From positions 248,001 to 312,000 of the forward strand of contig CAWBUD010000003.1 of the NCBI GenBank assembly GCA_963791945.1: 64,000 bases of DNA. Direction: 5' to 3'. Positions within the stretch are counted from its first letter, which is position 1. Each line of letters opens with the position of its first letter. This document shows, one piece after another, positions 17,677 to 25,134 of the stretch. This DNA is from PALSA-1003 sp963791945. GTDB lineage: Bacteria; Pseudomonadota; Gammaproteobacteria; Burkholderiales; Casimicrobiaceae. The notes under the pieces were generated by a model. That model had not been told where the DNA came from. It did not search any database and worked only from the letters and a program-made list of their open reading frames with translations. The position numbers were made by a program, and so were the translations under genes.

Positions 17677-18603
17677 CTAACCCATGCCCGCGCAGGGATC
17701 CTCACGCTGCGCGGGCGGAGTGAGCCAGAGGTAATCGAAACCCGGATGATCGGCGACGATTTCTCGCGGGAAATCCTGCGCCTCCCGTTCCTGCTTGGTC
17801 GCTTCCACGAAGCCGACCGAGAGCGAGCGCGCGTCCGCGTCAGGCATGGCCGGGGCATGAAGGTAAACGGGGACGCCCAGGTCCGCGCGAACGTGGCCGT
17901 CGCCCGCGATGAGGACCGCACCGCTCGGCGTCGCGGCGTTCACCAGCGCCTGGGCCATGGTCGCGTCGCGCAGGCGCTGCGCGAGCACGATGCGCGGGAC
18001 GACCGATTCCGGCACCTTGCCGCAGTGGCTGTCGACAATGTCGGCGTGAAGCGCGGCGGCCTGCGCATCGGTCCACTTGGCCGCGTGAAAGCGCGCGTAC
18101 CAGATCGCGTTCGTGTCTTTATCCACCAGCGATTGAAGATCGACCCGGAAGAACGATCTCGCAAGATTCGCCGCACGCACCGGCAAGTGCGCCGCGACCG
18201 CGGCTTCGAGAATCGGCTTGTGCATAGGCCAGAGCCACGCCTTGCGATCGAGCTGGCCGGCGTCGGCGAGCTTCTCCGCGTCGAAGGTCGACGCCTGAGC
18301 GGCGAGCAGCGCGCCGTCGTGATCGAGGTCGAACTGCTCCATCACGAGCGCGGGATGCGGCCCGCGCGCCGCCAGCTCGGTGATCAAGCGCGCGCGGATC
18401 GCATGGTGCTCGGGATTGTCGTGGATCTCGCCGAGCAATCGATAGCGGACGCCCGTGAGCGCGGCGATGAGCTCCGGCTCGGTCACCCAGCGCGCGGCGC
18501 GTACGTCCCAGATGCGGGGATCAGGCGTGAAGCCTCCGTTGAGCGCAATCGAAGAGCATGCCGTGAGGAGCGTGCAGAGAGCTGTGCAGATTGCCCGGAC
18601 CAT
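17677..18603 (-). CDS. chaN: ChaN-family lipoprotein
   Basis: A 308-residue lipoprotein: MVRAICTALCTLLTACSSIA carries a lipobox (LTAC), so it should be anchored to a membrane. The ChaN/TIKI-superfamily motifs are present: YRLLGEIHDNPEHHAI (Glu and His residues near 55-60), PALVMEQFD, and the C-terminal GDGHVRADLGVPVYL. ChaN proteins bind haem as dimers and are linked to iron uptake in Campylobacter; the related TIKI fold contains proteases. The start at 18603 gives the lipoprotein signal; an upstream in-frame extension of 92 residues is Arg-rich and not credible. It is monocistronic or ends with the open stretch at 17509-17676. Confidence 0.82.
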   Translation of the reverse strand: MVRAICTALCTLLTACSSIALNGGFTPDPRIWDVRAARWVTEPELIAALTGVRYRLLGEIHDNPEHHAIRARLITELAARGPHPALVMEQFDLDHDGALLAAQASTFDAEKLADAGQLDRKAWLWPMHKPILEAAVAAHLPVRAANLARSFFRVDLQSLVDKDTNAIWYARFHAAKWTDAQAAALHADIVDSHCGKVPESVVPRIVLAQRLRDATMAQALVNAATPSGAVLIAGDGHVRADLGVPVYLHAPAMPDADARSLSVGFVEATKQEREAQDFPREIVADHPGFDYLWLTPPAQREDPCAGMG

Positions 18604-18656
18604 TCTATTGGATCCCGACCTTCGCCCGGATGACTTTCCTCCGCCGCGGCCGCAAG

Positions 18657-19142
18657 TCACGGGCGTCGGTCTTTTGCCTGTCGTTGCAACCGCTCCTGAA
18701 GCTGATCGAGAAATCCGCGCTGACCGCTCAATATCTTCTCTCGTGCCACATCGAGCGTGAACCACGCGCCTCGATCCGCTTCCGGAAACTCCTGCATCTT
18801 GCCCGAGCGCGGTGGCCACTCCATGGAAAAGGTGTTGCTCGCGATCGCCGAGGCGTCGATGTCGCCTTCCACCGCCCACGCGTATACCATCTTGCCGCTC
18901 GGCTGCTTGAGCGATCCGAGCGCGATGAACTCGCCATCGACCGGTGATCCGGTCTCCTCCTGAAACTCGCGCTTCGCGGCGGCCAGCTCGTCGTCACCTT
19001 CGTCGAGCAATCCTTTCGGGATCGACCACGCCCCGACATCCTTGTTGCGCCAGTACGGCCCGCCCGGATGCACCAGGAAGACTTCGAGCGTCCCTTTGCG
19101 GATGCGGTAGAGAAGGACGCCGGCGCTGATCGGCTCGGTCAT
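18657..19142 (-). CDS. NUDIX hydrolase
   Basis: A 161-residue NUDIX protein. The NUDIX box G-x5-E-x7-REFQEETG (GLLDEGDDELAAAKREFQEE) is intact, starting near residue 44, and SAGVLLYRIRKGTLEVFLVH forms the first strands. Family members cleave nucleoside diphosphates linked to another moiety; the layout resembles the diadenosine polyphosphate or general NUDIX group found beside housekeeping genes. Its substrate cannot be told from sequence. It lies 26 bp downstream of the PIN toxin gene on the same strand and 53 bp upstream of chaN. Confidence 0.88.
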   Translation of the reverse strand: MTEPISAGVLLYRIRKGTLEVFLVHPGGPYWRNKDVGAWSIPKGLLDEGDDELAAAKREFQEETGSPVDGEFIALGSLKQPSGKMVYAWAVEGDIDASAIASNTFSMEWPPRSGKMQEFPEADRGAWFTLDVAREKILSGQRGFLDQLQERLQRQAKDRRP

Positions 19143-19168
19143 AAAGCGGACTTGAAAACGGTCCGCAT

Positions 19169-19681
19169 TCAGGGCGCGACCCGTCTTGGACGACCTCGCG
19201 GTGGATGCCTAGACGCGGCCACGGCGCTTACCCGATACGGTGGACTCGGCTCATTCGCCGCTAACGTAAAGGGGCTGCGCACGGTCACGCCGCCATAGAC
19301 GCCCCCATCCTGTAAATCCTCCGAAAGCAGTAATGGACATCCCTGCACCTGGGCCGCACCCACCACGAGGCTGTCCCACCAGCTCAAGCGATGCCGTCGT
19401 TCGTTCTCGCGCCCGCGCTGCATCAGCGCTTCGTCGATGGGTTGTGGGCGCCACGCGAACAGGGCGCTGACGTCGTCCCACGCGCCTTCCGGCGACAAGC
19501 CCGGCTCCAGCTTGCGCGTGACGGTCACGTAATACTCGGCGAGAATCTGCATACTCGTGCGGCCGGAGTGTTCGCGCCATAAGCGTTCGAGCCAGGCCGC
19601 AGCGAGTTCCTGCTTGCTTGGGTCGCGGGCGTCCCGGGCATAGACCAAAACGTTCGTATCAACGAAGACGGGCGCGGTCAT
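19169..19681 (-). CDS. PIN-domain toxin (VapC-like ribonuclease)
   Basis: A 170-residue PIN domain: PVFVDTNVLVYARDARDPSK supplies the first acidic residue of the active site, WWDSLVVGAAQ the later acidic position, and LLSEDLQDG the third. PIN toxins cleave RNA, usually tRNA or the ribosomal sarcin-ricin loop. The usual end of such proteins is the NPF-like motif, here VRSPF, but the frame continues about 33 residues further with an Arg/Pro-rich tail, which is unusual. The start overlaps the antitoxin gene by 23 bp, as in translationally coupled TA pairs. Confidence 0.85.
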   Translation of the reverse strand: MTAPVFVDTNVLVYARDARDPSKQELAAAWLERLWREHSGRTSMQILAEYYVTVTRKLEPGLSPEGAWDDVSALFAWRPQPIDEALMQRGRENERRHRLSWWDSLVVGAAQVQGCPLLLSEDLQDGGVYGGVTVRSPFTLAANEPSPPYRVSAVAASRHPPRGRPRRVAP

Positions 19682-19901
19682 GCAGCTCGCTCCGTACTGG
19701 ATAACGCTTGCCTGCCCGACCAAGTCTGACCGGTGCCTTGCCTAGAAACCTGCGCATCGCTTCGTCGTAGGCGTGGATTTCCCCCATGCGTTGTTGCAGC
19801 ATTTCCCCAACCAGACGCGACACGCTGAGGTTGTGTCTAGCCGCGTAGACGCGCGCCCAAGCGGCGGTCTCTTCATCGAGTGTGATCGTCACGTTCTTCA
19901 T
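19659..19901 (-). CDS. Antitoxin, ribbon-helix-helix type
   Basis: An 80-residue protein. MKNVTITLDEETAAWARVYA is the N-terminal beta strand and first helix of a ribbon-helix-helix DNA-binding domain, and HNLSVSRLVGEMLQQRMGEI the second helix. The C-terminal part would wrap the toxin. It is encoded immediately upstream of, and overlapping, the PIN gene, so the two form a toxin-antitoxin operon. An upstream palindromic region (19911-19955) is the probable autoregulatory operator. The start at 19901 is chosen because the preceding in-frame residues are not RHH-like. Confidence 0.82.
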   Translation of the reverse strand: MKNVTITLDEETAAWARVYAARHNLSVSRLVGEMLQQRMGEIHAYDEAMRRFLGKAPVRLGRAGKRYPVRSELHDRARLR

Positions 19902-19910
19902 AGCGGAAGA

Positions 19911-19955
19911 AATCACAATTACACGAGAATAGTGTAACACAGATTCAGTGTGATT
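19911..19955 (-). promoter_or_regulatory. Nested inverted repeats, probable TA operator
   Basis: Two inverted repeats are nested just upstream of the antitoxin start: outer AATCACA (19911-19917) with TGTGATT (19949-19955), and inner TTACAC (19919-19924) with GTGTAA (19932-19937). The spacing and the position 10-55 bp before the ATG suit binding by the ribbon-helix-helix antitoxin, which usually represses its own promoter. Confidence 0.6.
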
Positions 19956-20190
19956 AGGGCTGGCGCCCGTGGGGCCGTCGCTTCGGCGCCGTGGAGCCTG
20001 GCACCAAAGCGGCCACGTTGCCGGCCTTAGTCAGCTTTGATGTCAGCGAAGCATCAGTCGCGACAGCCCGCGCGTGCAGGAAACAACAACGTCCGCGGCC
20101 GAGGCGACTCGGCCGACGATCGTGTCGGTTCGCCGCTCCGGCAAAAGCGCACTAGAATGAGCGCCGCCGGTCCGTTCCATGGGGAGAACG

Positions 20191-20589
20191 ATGAGAATCT
20201 GCCGACGATCTCTTTACGCCACGATCGCCGTCGCGGCCTGGCTCGCCGCTCCGCTCGCCTGGGCGGCAGCAGCGTGCGACTCGCTGGGGCCGTGCGCCGC
20301 GCGAACCTGCCGTCTCGACGCACAGATCGCCCGCGCGAAGGACAAAGGTCAAGCGCGAGAGGTCGCCGCGCTCGAGCGCCAGCGCGCCGATATGGTTCAC
20401 TGCAGCGACGACGGGCTCAAGCAGAAGCGCAAAATGGCCTTGGAGCAGGCACAAGGCCGGGTCGATCGTCGCGAGGCGGAGCTGAAGAAGGCGGAGGCGA
20501 GCGGAGACGCTGCCAAGGTGAAGAAGGCGCAGCGCAACCTGCAGAGCGCGCGTAAGGCATACGCCGAGATCGAGAGCTCGCCGCTTTAG
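20191..20589 (+). CDS. DUF1090 family periplasmic protein
   Basis: A 132-residue exported protein: signal peptide ending near PLAWA-AAACDSLGPCAART, then a long basic helix (ARAKDKGQAREVAALERQRA and onward) with alternating charges, ending VKKAQRNLQSARKAYAEI. The two N-terminal cysteines of the mature part and the coiled-coil-like remainder match DUF1090 (YqjC) proteins, which are of unknown function in the periplasm. GGGGAG spaced 5 bp from the ATG at 20191 decides that start over the ATG at 20179. A TAGAAT at 20153-20158 could be its -10 promoter element. The gene stands alone. Confidence 0.8.
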   Translation: MRICRRSLYATIAVAAWLAAPLAWAAAACDSLGPCAARTCRLDAQIARAKDKGQAREVAALERQRADMVHCSDDGLKQKRKMALEQAQGRVDRREAELKKAEASGDAAKVKKAQRNLQSARKAYAEIESSPL

Positions 20590-20707
20590 CTGGCCGCACA
20601 GGCGTTGGTCACCCCGGCGAAGCCTGTCCCAGCATGCCTGAAGCCTCGGGCCGGGCTCCATGTTTTCGGCCCCAGTCCAGCGCCGTCGGGGCTGAACGAG
20701 CAGCGCG

Positions 20708-20923
20708 TCAGTAGATCTCCGGCATCGGCACCGGCTGCGCTTCGGGCTTGCACTGCCCGCACCACAGCGCGTCGGCGACCACCACGGCCTTCGGCGTGCT
20801 GTTGGCTCCGACGAAGATCGTGGCGATGTACGGCATGCGCTTCTCGGCGTGATCCTTGCAGATGGCTCGGCCGCAAAACCGACAGACCCCCACGGCTTCG
20901 TGATCGTCGAAAAAACACTTCAC
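20708..20923 (-). CDS. Small zinc-ribbon-like protein (DUF2180-like)
   Basis: A 71-residue protein starting from GTG at 20923 with a GGGAGG ribosome site 5-6 bp before it: VKCFFDDHEAVGVCRFCGRA, then ICKDHAEKRMPYI and ALWCGQCKPEAQPVP. The Cys pairs C-x2-C (CRFC and CGQC) plus a further Cys and His can bind zinc; the overall layout resembles DUF2180/B-box-like small proteins. Function unknown. A longer frame from 20989 is possible but lacks a ribosome site. It is read toward the DUF1090 gene and is not part of an obvious operon. Confidence 0.65.
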   Translation of the reverse strand: MKCFFDDHEAVGVCRFCGRAICKDHAEKRMPYIATIFVGANSTPKAVVVADALWCGQCKPEAQPVPMPEIY

Positions 20924-21009
20924 TGCTGCCTCCCGGAAGGAATGAGTTTGCCCTGTTCTTGTTCCGGCGCCCGCGAGCGCTAGGCTCATTGTGGCACAGG
21001 TCGCGTCTT

Positions 21010-22206
21010 CTACTCCTCTTCACCTTCGGTCGCCAGTGCCGCGGCTTGTGCTCTTGCGGTCAGCGCGGCTTGAACGCGGACGTGGACACTGTCGCCGACG
21101 GGTTTATGCCCGACCAGCGCCGCCTGGAGCGTGGTCCATAGGTTCGTGCGCGGCGGCTCCAGCTTCTCCAGCGTCTTCCCGAGCCGAGCCCAGAGCGACC
21201 ATGACGTCTTTCCGACGATCGACCGTACGTGCGACATGACATAGATGCCGACGTCGTGTCGCGCCTGCTTCAGATCTCGCTTGAGCTCGGTGATCTGTCC
21301 GGCAAGCTCGACGCGCAATTCGGCATCCTTGGTCTTTCTTATGAGGTCCTGCTTCATCGCGAGCTGCGCACTGAGCAGCAGCGCATTGGCCACCTGCTCC
21401 CGCTTCACTTCGCCGAACCGTTCCTCTACCGGCGCCAGCAGATCGTCGAGGTCCTCCATTCGTTGCACCAGCATCGCCTCGCCCCTCGAGACGCCAGCCT
21501 TCATTCCGAGCGACTTGCGCAAGCGAGCGCGCTCCCTGCGTAGGCCCCATATGATCGCCGCGCACACGAGCAGCAGCGTGCCGAACGCGATCAGTGCCAG
21601 GACGATGTAGCCCGTCTGGCCGAAGACGAAGTTGTGGAACGCCGTGTTGTTGTAGGCAGTGTGTGCGGAGATGGCGAAGATCAGGCCCACGACCCAGGCG
21701 AGCAGCGGATGCTTCATCAGCGGACCGAGCGGGAATCCGGCGACGGCCATTCCGACGATCGCCGATGTACTTCCATGCATCACGGAGGATACGAAAGCGC
21801 GCGTCGTGCCAACGACGAGCCCGGTATCGACGTCCACGCGGCTGAGATAGAGCATGTTCTCGCCAATCGCGAATCCGATACCGGCCGCGAAGCCGTAAAT
21901 CGCACCGTCAACGAAAAACGTCGTATCGGCACGCCGAACGAGGTAGAGAAGCACGAGGGACTTGAAGATCTCCTCGACGAAGGGCGCCGTATGAGTCGAC
22001 ACGAACTGCTTGCCCAGCACGAGCGCCATGGGATGGCTCACCTGATAGGAGAGCTCCACGGAAATGGCGCCCCAGACGAGGGCGAGGACGATGAGTCGCG
22101 CTTTGTGCGTCTCGAAAAAATTCAGCCACTTCACCAGTAAAAGGAACGCCAGCGGAATCGCGCTGGCGATGATGATCGAGTAACTGATCGGCTGATAATG
22201 AGGCAT
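21010..22206 (-). CDS. PrsW-family intramembrane metalloprotease
   Basis: A 398-residue protein with about seven or eight membrane segments in the first 235 residues followed by a soluble, charged coiled-coil-like tail of about 160 residues. Catalytic-type motifs of PrsW are present in order: HTAPFVEEIFKSLVLLYLV (Glu-Glu and Lys), GFAAGIGFAIGENMLYL (Gly-rich helix with Glu-Asn) and a following VMHGSTSAIVGMA with His. PrsW cleaves anti-sigma factors in Bacillus; most proteobacterial members are uncharacterised. The long C-terminal extension (VEERFGEVKREQVANALLLS and onward) is unlike the Bacillus prototype. It lies downstream of the NAS-repeat gene on the same strand but is separated from it by a terminator. 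Confidence 0.8.
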   Translation of the reverse strand: MPHYQPISYSIIIASAIPLAFLLLVKWLNFFETHKARLIVLALVWGAISVELSYQVSHPMALVLGKQFVSTHTAPFVEEIFKSLVLLYLVRRADTTFFVDGAIYGFAAGIGFAIGENMLYLSRVDVDTGLVVGTTRAFVSSVMHGSTSAIVGMAVAGFPLGPLMKHPLLAWVVGLIFAISAHTAYNNTAFHNFVFGQTGYIVLALIAFGTLLLVCAAIIWGLRRERARLRKSLGMKAGVSRGEAMLVQRMEDLDDLLAPVEERFGEVKREQVANALLLSAQLAMKQDLIRKTKDAELRVELAGQITELKRDLKQARHDVGIYVMSHVRSIVGKTSWSLWARLGKTLEKLEPPRTNLWTTLQAALVGHKPVGDSVHVRVQAALTARAQAAALATEGEEE

Positions 22207-22246
22207 CGACTGAGGGTCACTCGTGTGGCGGGTCGCCAGATCGCGT

Positions 22247-22287
22247 CATACACAAAACAAAAGCGGTAGTCAATCGACTACCGCTTT
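22247..22287 (-). terminator. Intrinsic terminator after the NAS-repeat gene
   Basis: On the minus strand AAAGCGGTAGTC (22287-22276), a 4-nt loop and GACTACCGCTTT (22271-22260) form a perfect 12-bp stem, followed by TTGTTTTGTG, a U-rich tract. It lies 65 bp after the stop of the NAS-repeat gene and before the PrsW gene, so it should separate the two transcripts. Confidence 0.85.
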
Positions 22288-22352
22288 CGCCTGTTCCGAA
22301 ATCGCTGGCAGCGATTCCGCAGAGCTACTGAAGTACCTGGGCCTGTGCTTGC

Positions 22353-22919
22353 CTAGTTCGAGGCGTTCGAGGCGTTCGAGGCGTTCGAAGCATTCGAGGC
22401 GTTCGAAGCATTCGAGGCGTTCGAAGCATTCGAGGCGTTGGACGCATTCGAGGCGTTCGAGGCATTGGACGCATTCGAGGCGTTCGAAGCATTCGAGGCA
22501 TTCGACGCGTTCGAAGCATTCGACGCGTTCGAAGCATTCGAAGCATTCGAAGCATTCGAAGCATTCGACGCGTTCGAAGCATTCGACGCGTTCGAAGCAT
22601 TCGACGCATTCGAAGCATTCGAGGCGTTCGACGCATTCGAGGCATTCGACGCATTCGAGGCATTCGACGCATTCGAGGCATTCGACGCATTCGAGGCATT
22701 CGACGCATTCGAAGCATTCGAAGCGTTGGACGCGTTCGACGCGTTGGATGCATTGGAAGCTGCCGACGCATTCGATGCGTTAGCAGCATTCGACGTCAGC
22801 GCCTGCGTTCCCATCGAACTCTTAAGAACATCCGGCTTGAAGTCGGCTGTGTAGATCGCCAGGCCCGCCACCGCGAACACGGCTATCCCGACCAGCATTG
22901 TTTGTTTATTTCGTGTCAT
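22353..22919 (-). CDS. Membrane-anchored Asn-Ala-Ser repeat protein
   Basis: A 188-residue protein of unknown function. Residues 1-25 (MTRNKQTMLVGIAVFAVAGLAI) form a single uncleaved-looking membrane anchor with a basic N-terminus, so the rest should face the periplasm. Residues 26-43 are a short linker (YTADFKPDVLKSSMG). From about residue 47 the chain is almost only Asn-Ala-Ser: two units, a short Ala-Ala interruption, then about 44 uninterrupted units and a final Asn before the stop. Each unit is a potential N-x-S sequon, but it lacks the acidic residue that known bacterial oligosaccharyltransferases prefer. A GGGGAG ribosome site precedes the ATG. Asn, Ala and Ser codons vary while the residues do not. 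I know of no characterised homologue. Confidence 0.75.
   Translation of the reverse strand: MTRNKQTMLVGIAVFAVAGLAIYTADFKPDVLKSSMGTQALTSNAANASNASAASNASNASNASNASNASNASNASNASNASNASNASNASNASNASNASNASNASNASNASNASNASNASNASNASNASNASNASNASNASNASNASNASNASNASNASNASNASNASNASNASNASNASNASNASN
22356..22754. repeat. About 44 tandem 9-bp units encoding NAS
   Basis: A 9-bp tandem array of about 400 bp. On the coding (minus) strand the unit is AAY-GCN-TCS. Variants AACGCCTCG, AATGCTTCG, AACGCGTCG, AATGCGTCG and AATGCGTCC are interspersed, with local higher-order patterns such as an alternating pair. No spacers, so it is not a CRISPR. Because the unit is a multiple of three, several frames stay open across it, and the array is prone to slippage. 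Confidence 0.9.
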
Positions 22920-22961
22920 TTGAGCGCTCCCCTTTCCGGGTCTTGAACGATGACGGTCCCC

Positions 22962-23002
22962 AGTATAGCTAACCGGGTCCGCACTGGAAGGTGAATATTC
23001 AC
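22962..23002 (-). promoter_or_regulatory. Candidate promoter and palindrome for the NAS-repeat gene
   Basis: On the minus strand TATACT (22967-22962) is a good -10 hexamer about 43 bp before the ATG. The -35 region is poor. A perfect 12-bp palindrome GTGAATATTCAC at 22991-23002 lies just upstream of the -35 position and could bind an activator. Confidence 0.4.
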
Positions 23003-23158
23003 GTTCGAAGCCTAAGCGGCTGTCGGGCATCCCGCGGTTATCTACAACCTATTGATTTTATTATCTTTCTGCATTGCAGCCAGACGAATCCACCCACCGC
23101 AGGCCACATCGGGTGAGGAGCCGCCCGCACCGGGCGACGCACCCAGACGCGGCCGCAT

Positions 23159-23392
23159 CTAATTGCGCTTGATCGTTCCCACTCCCGCATCGGGCCTGCC
23201 GGCCCCACCCGCGGCCAAGCCGGAAGGCATCGCGTTCACGCTGCGATCGTAATCGGCCTTGGCATCCCGCACGCAGTCCTGCCGCGTCGCTCCGATGAGG
23301 TCCTTGCACTTCGCCAGTGCGGCGGCGTAGTCCGCGTCACTCTTGACCGGGGACGCCGTCGCGGTCGATGGCCCCGTAGCCGAATGCTTCAT
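23159..23392 (-). CDS. Small Cys-containing hypothetical protein
   Basis: A 77-residue protein with a central segment AALAKCKDLIGATRQDCVRDAKADYDRS. The pattern C-x3-6-G-x4-C-x3-AK occurs in small Burkholderiales proteins of unknown function, usually with a signal peptide, which is not obvious here (MKHSATGPSTATASPVKSDA). The C-terminal third is Gly/Ala/Pro-rich. It could be a cytosolic relative or may start elsewhere. It is read away from gpmA with about 200 bp of featureless DNA in between. Confidence 0.55.
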   Translation of the reverse strand: MKHSATGPSTATASPVKSDADYAAALAKCKDLIGATRQDCVRDAKADYDRSVNAMPSGLAAGGAGRPDAGVGTIKRN

Positions 23393-23596
23393 GGTTTCAT
23401 CCTTTCCCGTTCGCGAAGAAGAATCCGACCGTCAGTTCTATCGAGGAGAACATCCGCATTCCGATTGACCTTCCCTCGGGACCGGAAAATTTCGCGCCCG
23501 GAATTGAAGCATTGCGCCTTGCCCTGCAGGTGGAGTCAGAAGATCGCTGACAGACTGCCCGCTGTCATCGTGGTGGACGGCCCACGACGACGGAGT

Positions 23597-24346
23597 TCAG
23601 GCTTTGGCCCTGCCTTGATTCGCGACCGATTGAACTGCCTGTGCGATCTTGTCGGCGTCGCCGAGGTAATAGTGGCGTATCGGCTTCAGATCGTCGGCGA
23701 GCTCGTAGACGAGTGGTATCCCAGTGGGGATGTTGAGCCCGACGATCTCCGCGTCGCCGATGTCGTCGAGGTACTTGACCAGGGCGCGCAACGAATTGCC
23801 ATGCGCCACGATGATCACCCTTTCGCCCGCGGCGACGCTGGGCGCAATCGTCTCGCGCCAATAGGGCAGGAATCGCGCAACCGTATCCTTGAGGCATTCG
23901 GTGCGCGGCAGCTCCGCCGCACTGAGCCGCGCGTAGCGTGGATCCGCGCCGGGATAGCGAGGGTCAGAAGCTTCCAGCGCCGGCGGCGGAACGTCGTAGC
24001 TGCGGCGCCAGACGAGCACCTGCTGATCGCCGAACTTGCTCGCGATTTCGGCCTTGTTGAGACCCTGCAGGGCGCCGTAGTGGCGTTCGTTGAGGCGCCA
24101 GCTCCGATGGACCGGAATCCACATCAGATCCATCTCGTCCTGCACCAGCCAGAGCGTGCGAATCGCACGCTTGAGGACGGACGTATGCGCCACATCGAAA
24201 GCGAAGCCCTTTCCGCGCAGCACGGCTCCCGCGCTCTTCGCTTCGGCGATGCCCTGCTCGGTGAGATCGACGTCGGTCCAGCCGGTGAAGCGGTTTTCCC
24301 TGTTCCACGTGCTCTCGCCGTGCCTCAGTAGAACCAGTTGTCGCAT
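23597..24346 (-). CDS. gpmA: 2,3-bisphosphoglycerate-dependent phosphoglycerate mutase
   Basis: Glycolytic and gluconeogenic enzyme interconverting 3- and 2-phosphoglycerate, 249 residues, the normal size for GpmA. LVLLRHGESTWNRENRFTGW holds the phospho-accepting His (residue 9) and the RHGE signature; WRLNERHYGALQGLNKAEIA and VAHGNSLRALVKYLDD supply the other active-site residues. The start MRQLVLLRHG at 24346 is conserved in the family; ten upstream in-frame residues are not needed. It is divergent from the SDR gene; a GGCTCG/CGAGCC inverted repeat lies at 24347-24366, directly before the start. Confidence 0.95.
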   Translation of the reverse strand: MRQLVLLRHGESTWNRENRFTGWTDVDLTEQGIAEAKSAGAVLRGKGFAFDVAHTSVLKRAIRTLWLVQDEMDLMWIPVHRSWRLNERHYGALQGLNKAEIASKFGDQQVLVWRRSYDVPPPALEASDPRYPGADPRYARLSAAELPRTECLKDTVARFLPYWRETIAPSVAAGERVIIVAHGNSLRALVKYLDDIGDAEIVGLNIPTGIPLVYELADDLKPIRHYYLGDADKIAQAVQSVANQGRAKA

Positions 24347-24414
24347 GGCTCGATTCTCGACGAGCCGGATGGTCAAGTAAAGCCGCAGCGTTGATTTCGC
24401 GCTATTCTGGAGAG

Positions 24415-25134
24415 ATGAACGCGGACCCTCGAGGGGCGACGGTCGTCGTCACCGGCGCGACGGGTAACCTCGGCCGCGCCGTCGCGCGCGCCTTCGGCGA
24501 GCGTGGCGCCAACCTCGTGCTCATCGGCCATCGGCGTGAGGCCCTTGCATCCGCCTTCGGCACCGAAGATGCACGGCGCCTGTTCGCGCCCGTCGACCTT
24601 CTCGATCGAGCTCAGGTCGACGCCGCCATTCGAGGAGCGGTCGAGCGCTTCCAGCGCATCGACGTCGTATGCAATATCGCCGGCGGCTTTCGCGCGGGCG
24701 CCAGCGTGCATGAATCCGCCGACGCCGAATGGGATTTTCTTTTCGACATCAACGTGCGCTCCCTGCTCAATGCCGTGCGCGCGGCGGTGCCACACATGAT
24801 CGCCGCCGGAGGCGGCCGTATCATCAACGTGGGGGCTCATGCAGCGCTCGAGGGCGTGGCGGGGATGGCGCCGTATTGCGCCGCCAAGAGCGCCGTCCTC
24901 CGTGTCACCGAGTCGATGGCCGCCGAGTTGCGGGGCAAGAGGATCACCGTCAATTGCGTCCTGCCGACGATCCTCGACACGCCGGAGAACCGCACGGCAA
25001 TGCCCGACACCGATCCGACGCGCTGGGTGGCGCCCGAGGACTGCGCGCAGGTGTTCGTCTTTCTCGCCTCGGAATACGGGCGGTCCATCAACGGCGCGGC
25101 GGTTCCCGTCTCGGGTTCTCGTGCCGAGCAATGA
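24415..25134 (+). CDS. Short-chain dehydrogenase/reductase, catalytic Ser apparently absent
   Basis: A 239-residue classical SDR. The cofactor motif TGATGNLGRAVA (TGxxxGxG type) is at residues 12-23, NIAGG replaces the usual NNAG, and the active-site Y-x3-K is PYCAAKSAV with Tyr154 and Lys158. The residue 13 positions before the Tyr, where the catalytic Ser is expected, is Ala (INVGAHAALEG) with a His next to it, so either catalysis differs or the protein binds rather than reduces. It ends in an ATGA overlap with the patatin gene, so the two are translationally coupled. Substrate unknown. Confidence 0.88.
   Translation: MNADPRGATVVVTGATGNLGRAVARAFGERGANLVLIGHRREALASAFGTEDARRLFAPVDLLDRAQVDAAIRGAVERFQRIDVVCNIAGGFRAGASVHESADAEWDFLFDINVRSLLNAVRAAVPHMIAAGGGRIINVGAHAALEGVAGMAPYCAAKSAVLRVTESMAAELRGKRITVNCVLPTILDTPENRTAMPDTDPTRWVAPEDCAQVFVFLASEYGRSINGAAVPVSGSRAEQ

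Noticed and set aside
22356..22790. CRISPR-like array
   Set aside because: Units are contiguous 9-bp repeats with no spacers; they encode a protein repeat.
22438..22854. Plus-strand frame encoding FEAFDA-type repeats
   Set aside because: Opposite-strand reading of the NAS array; no start context or membrane signal.
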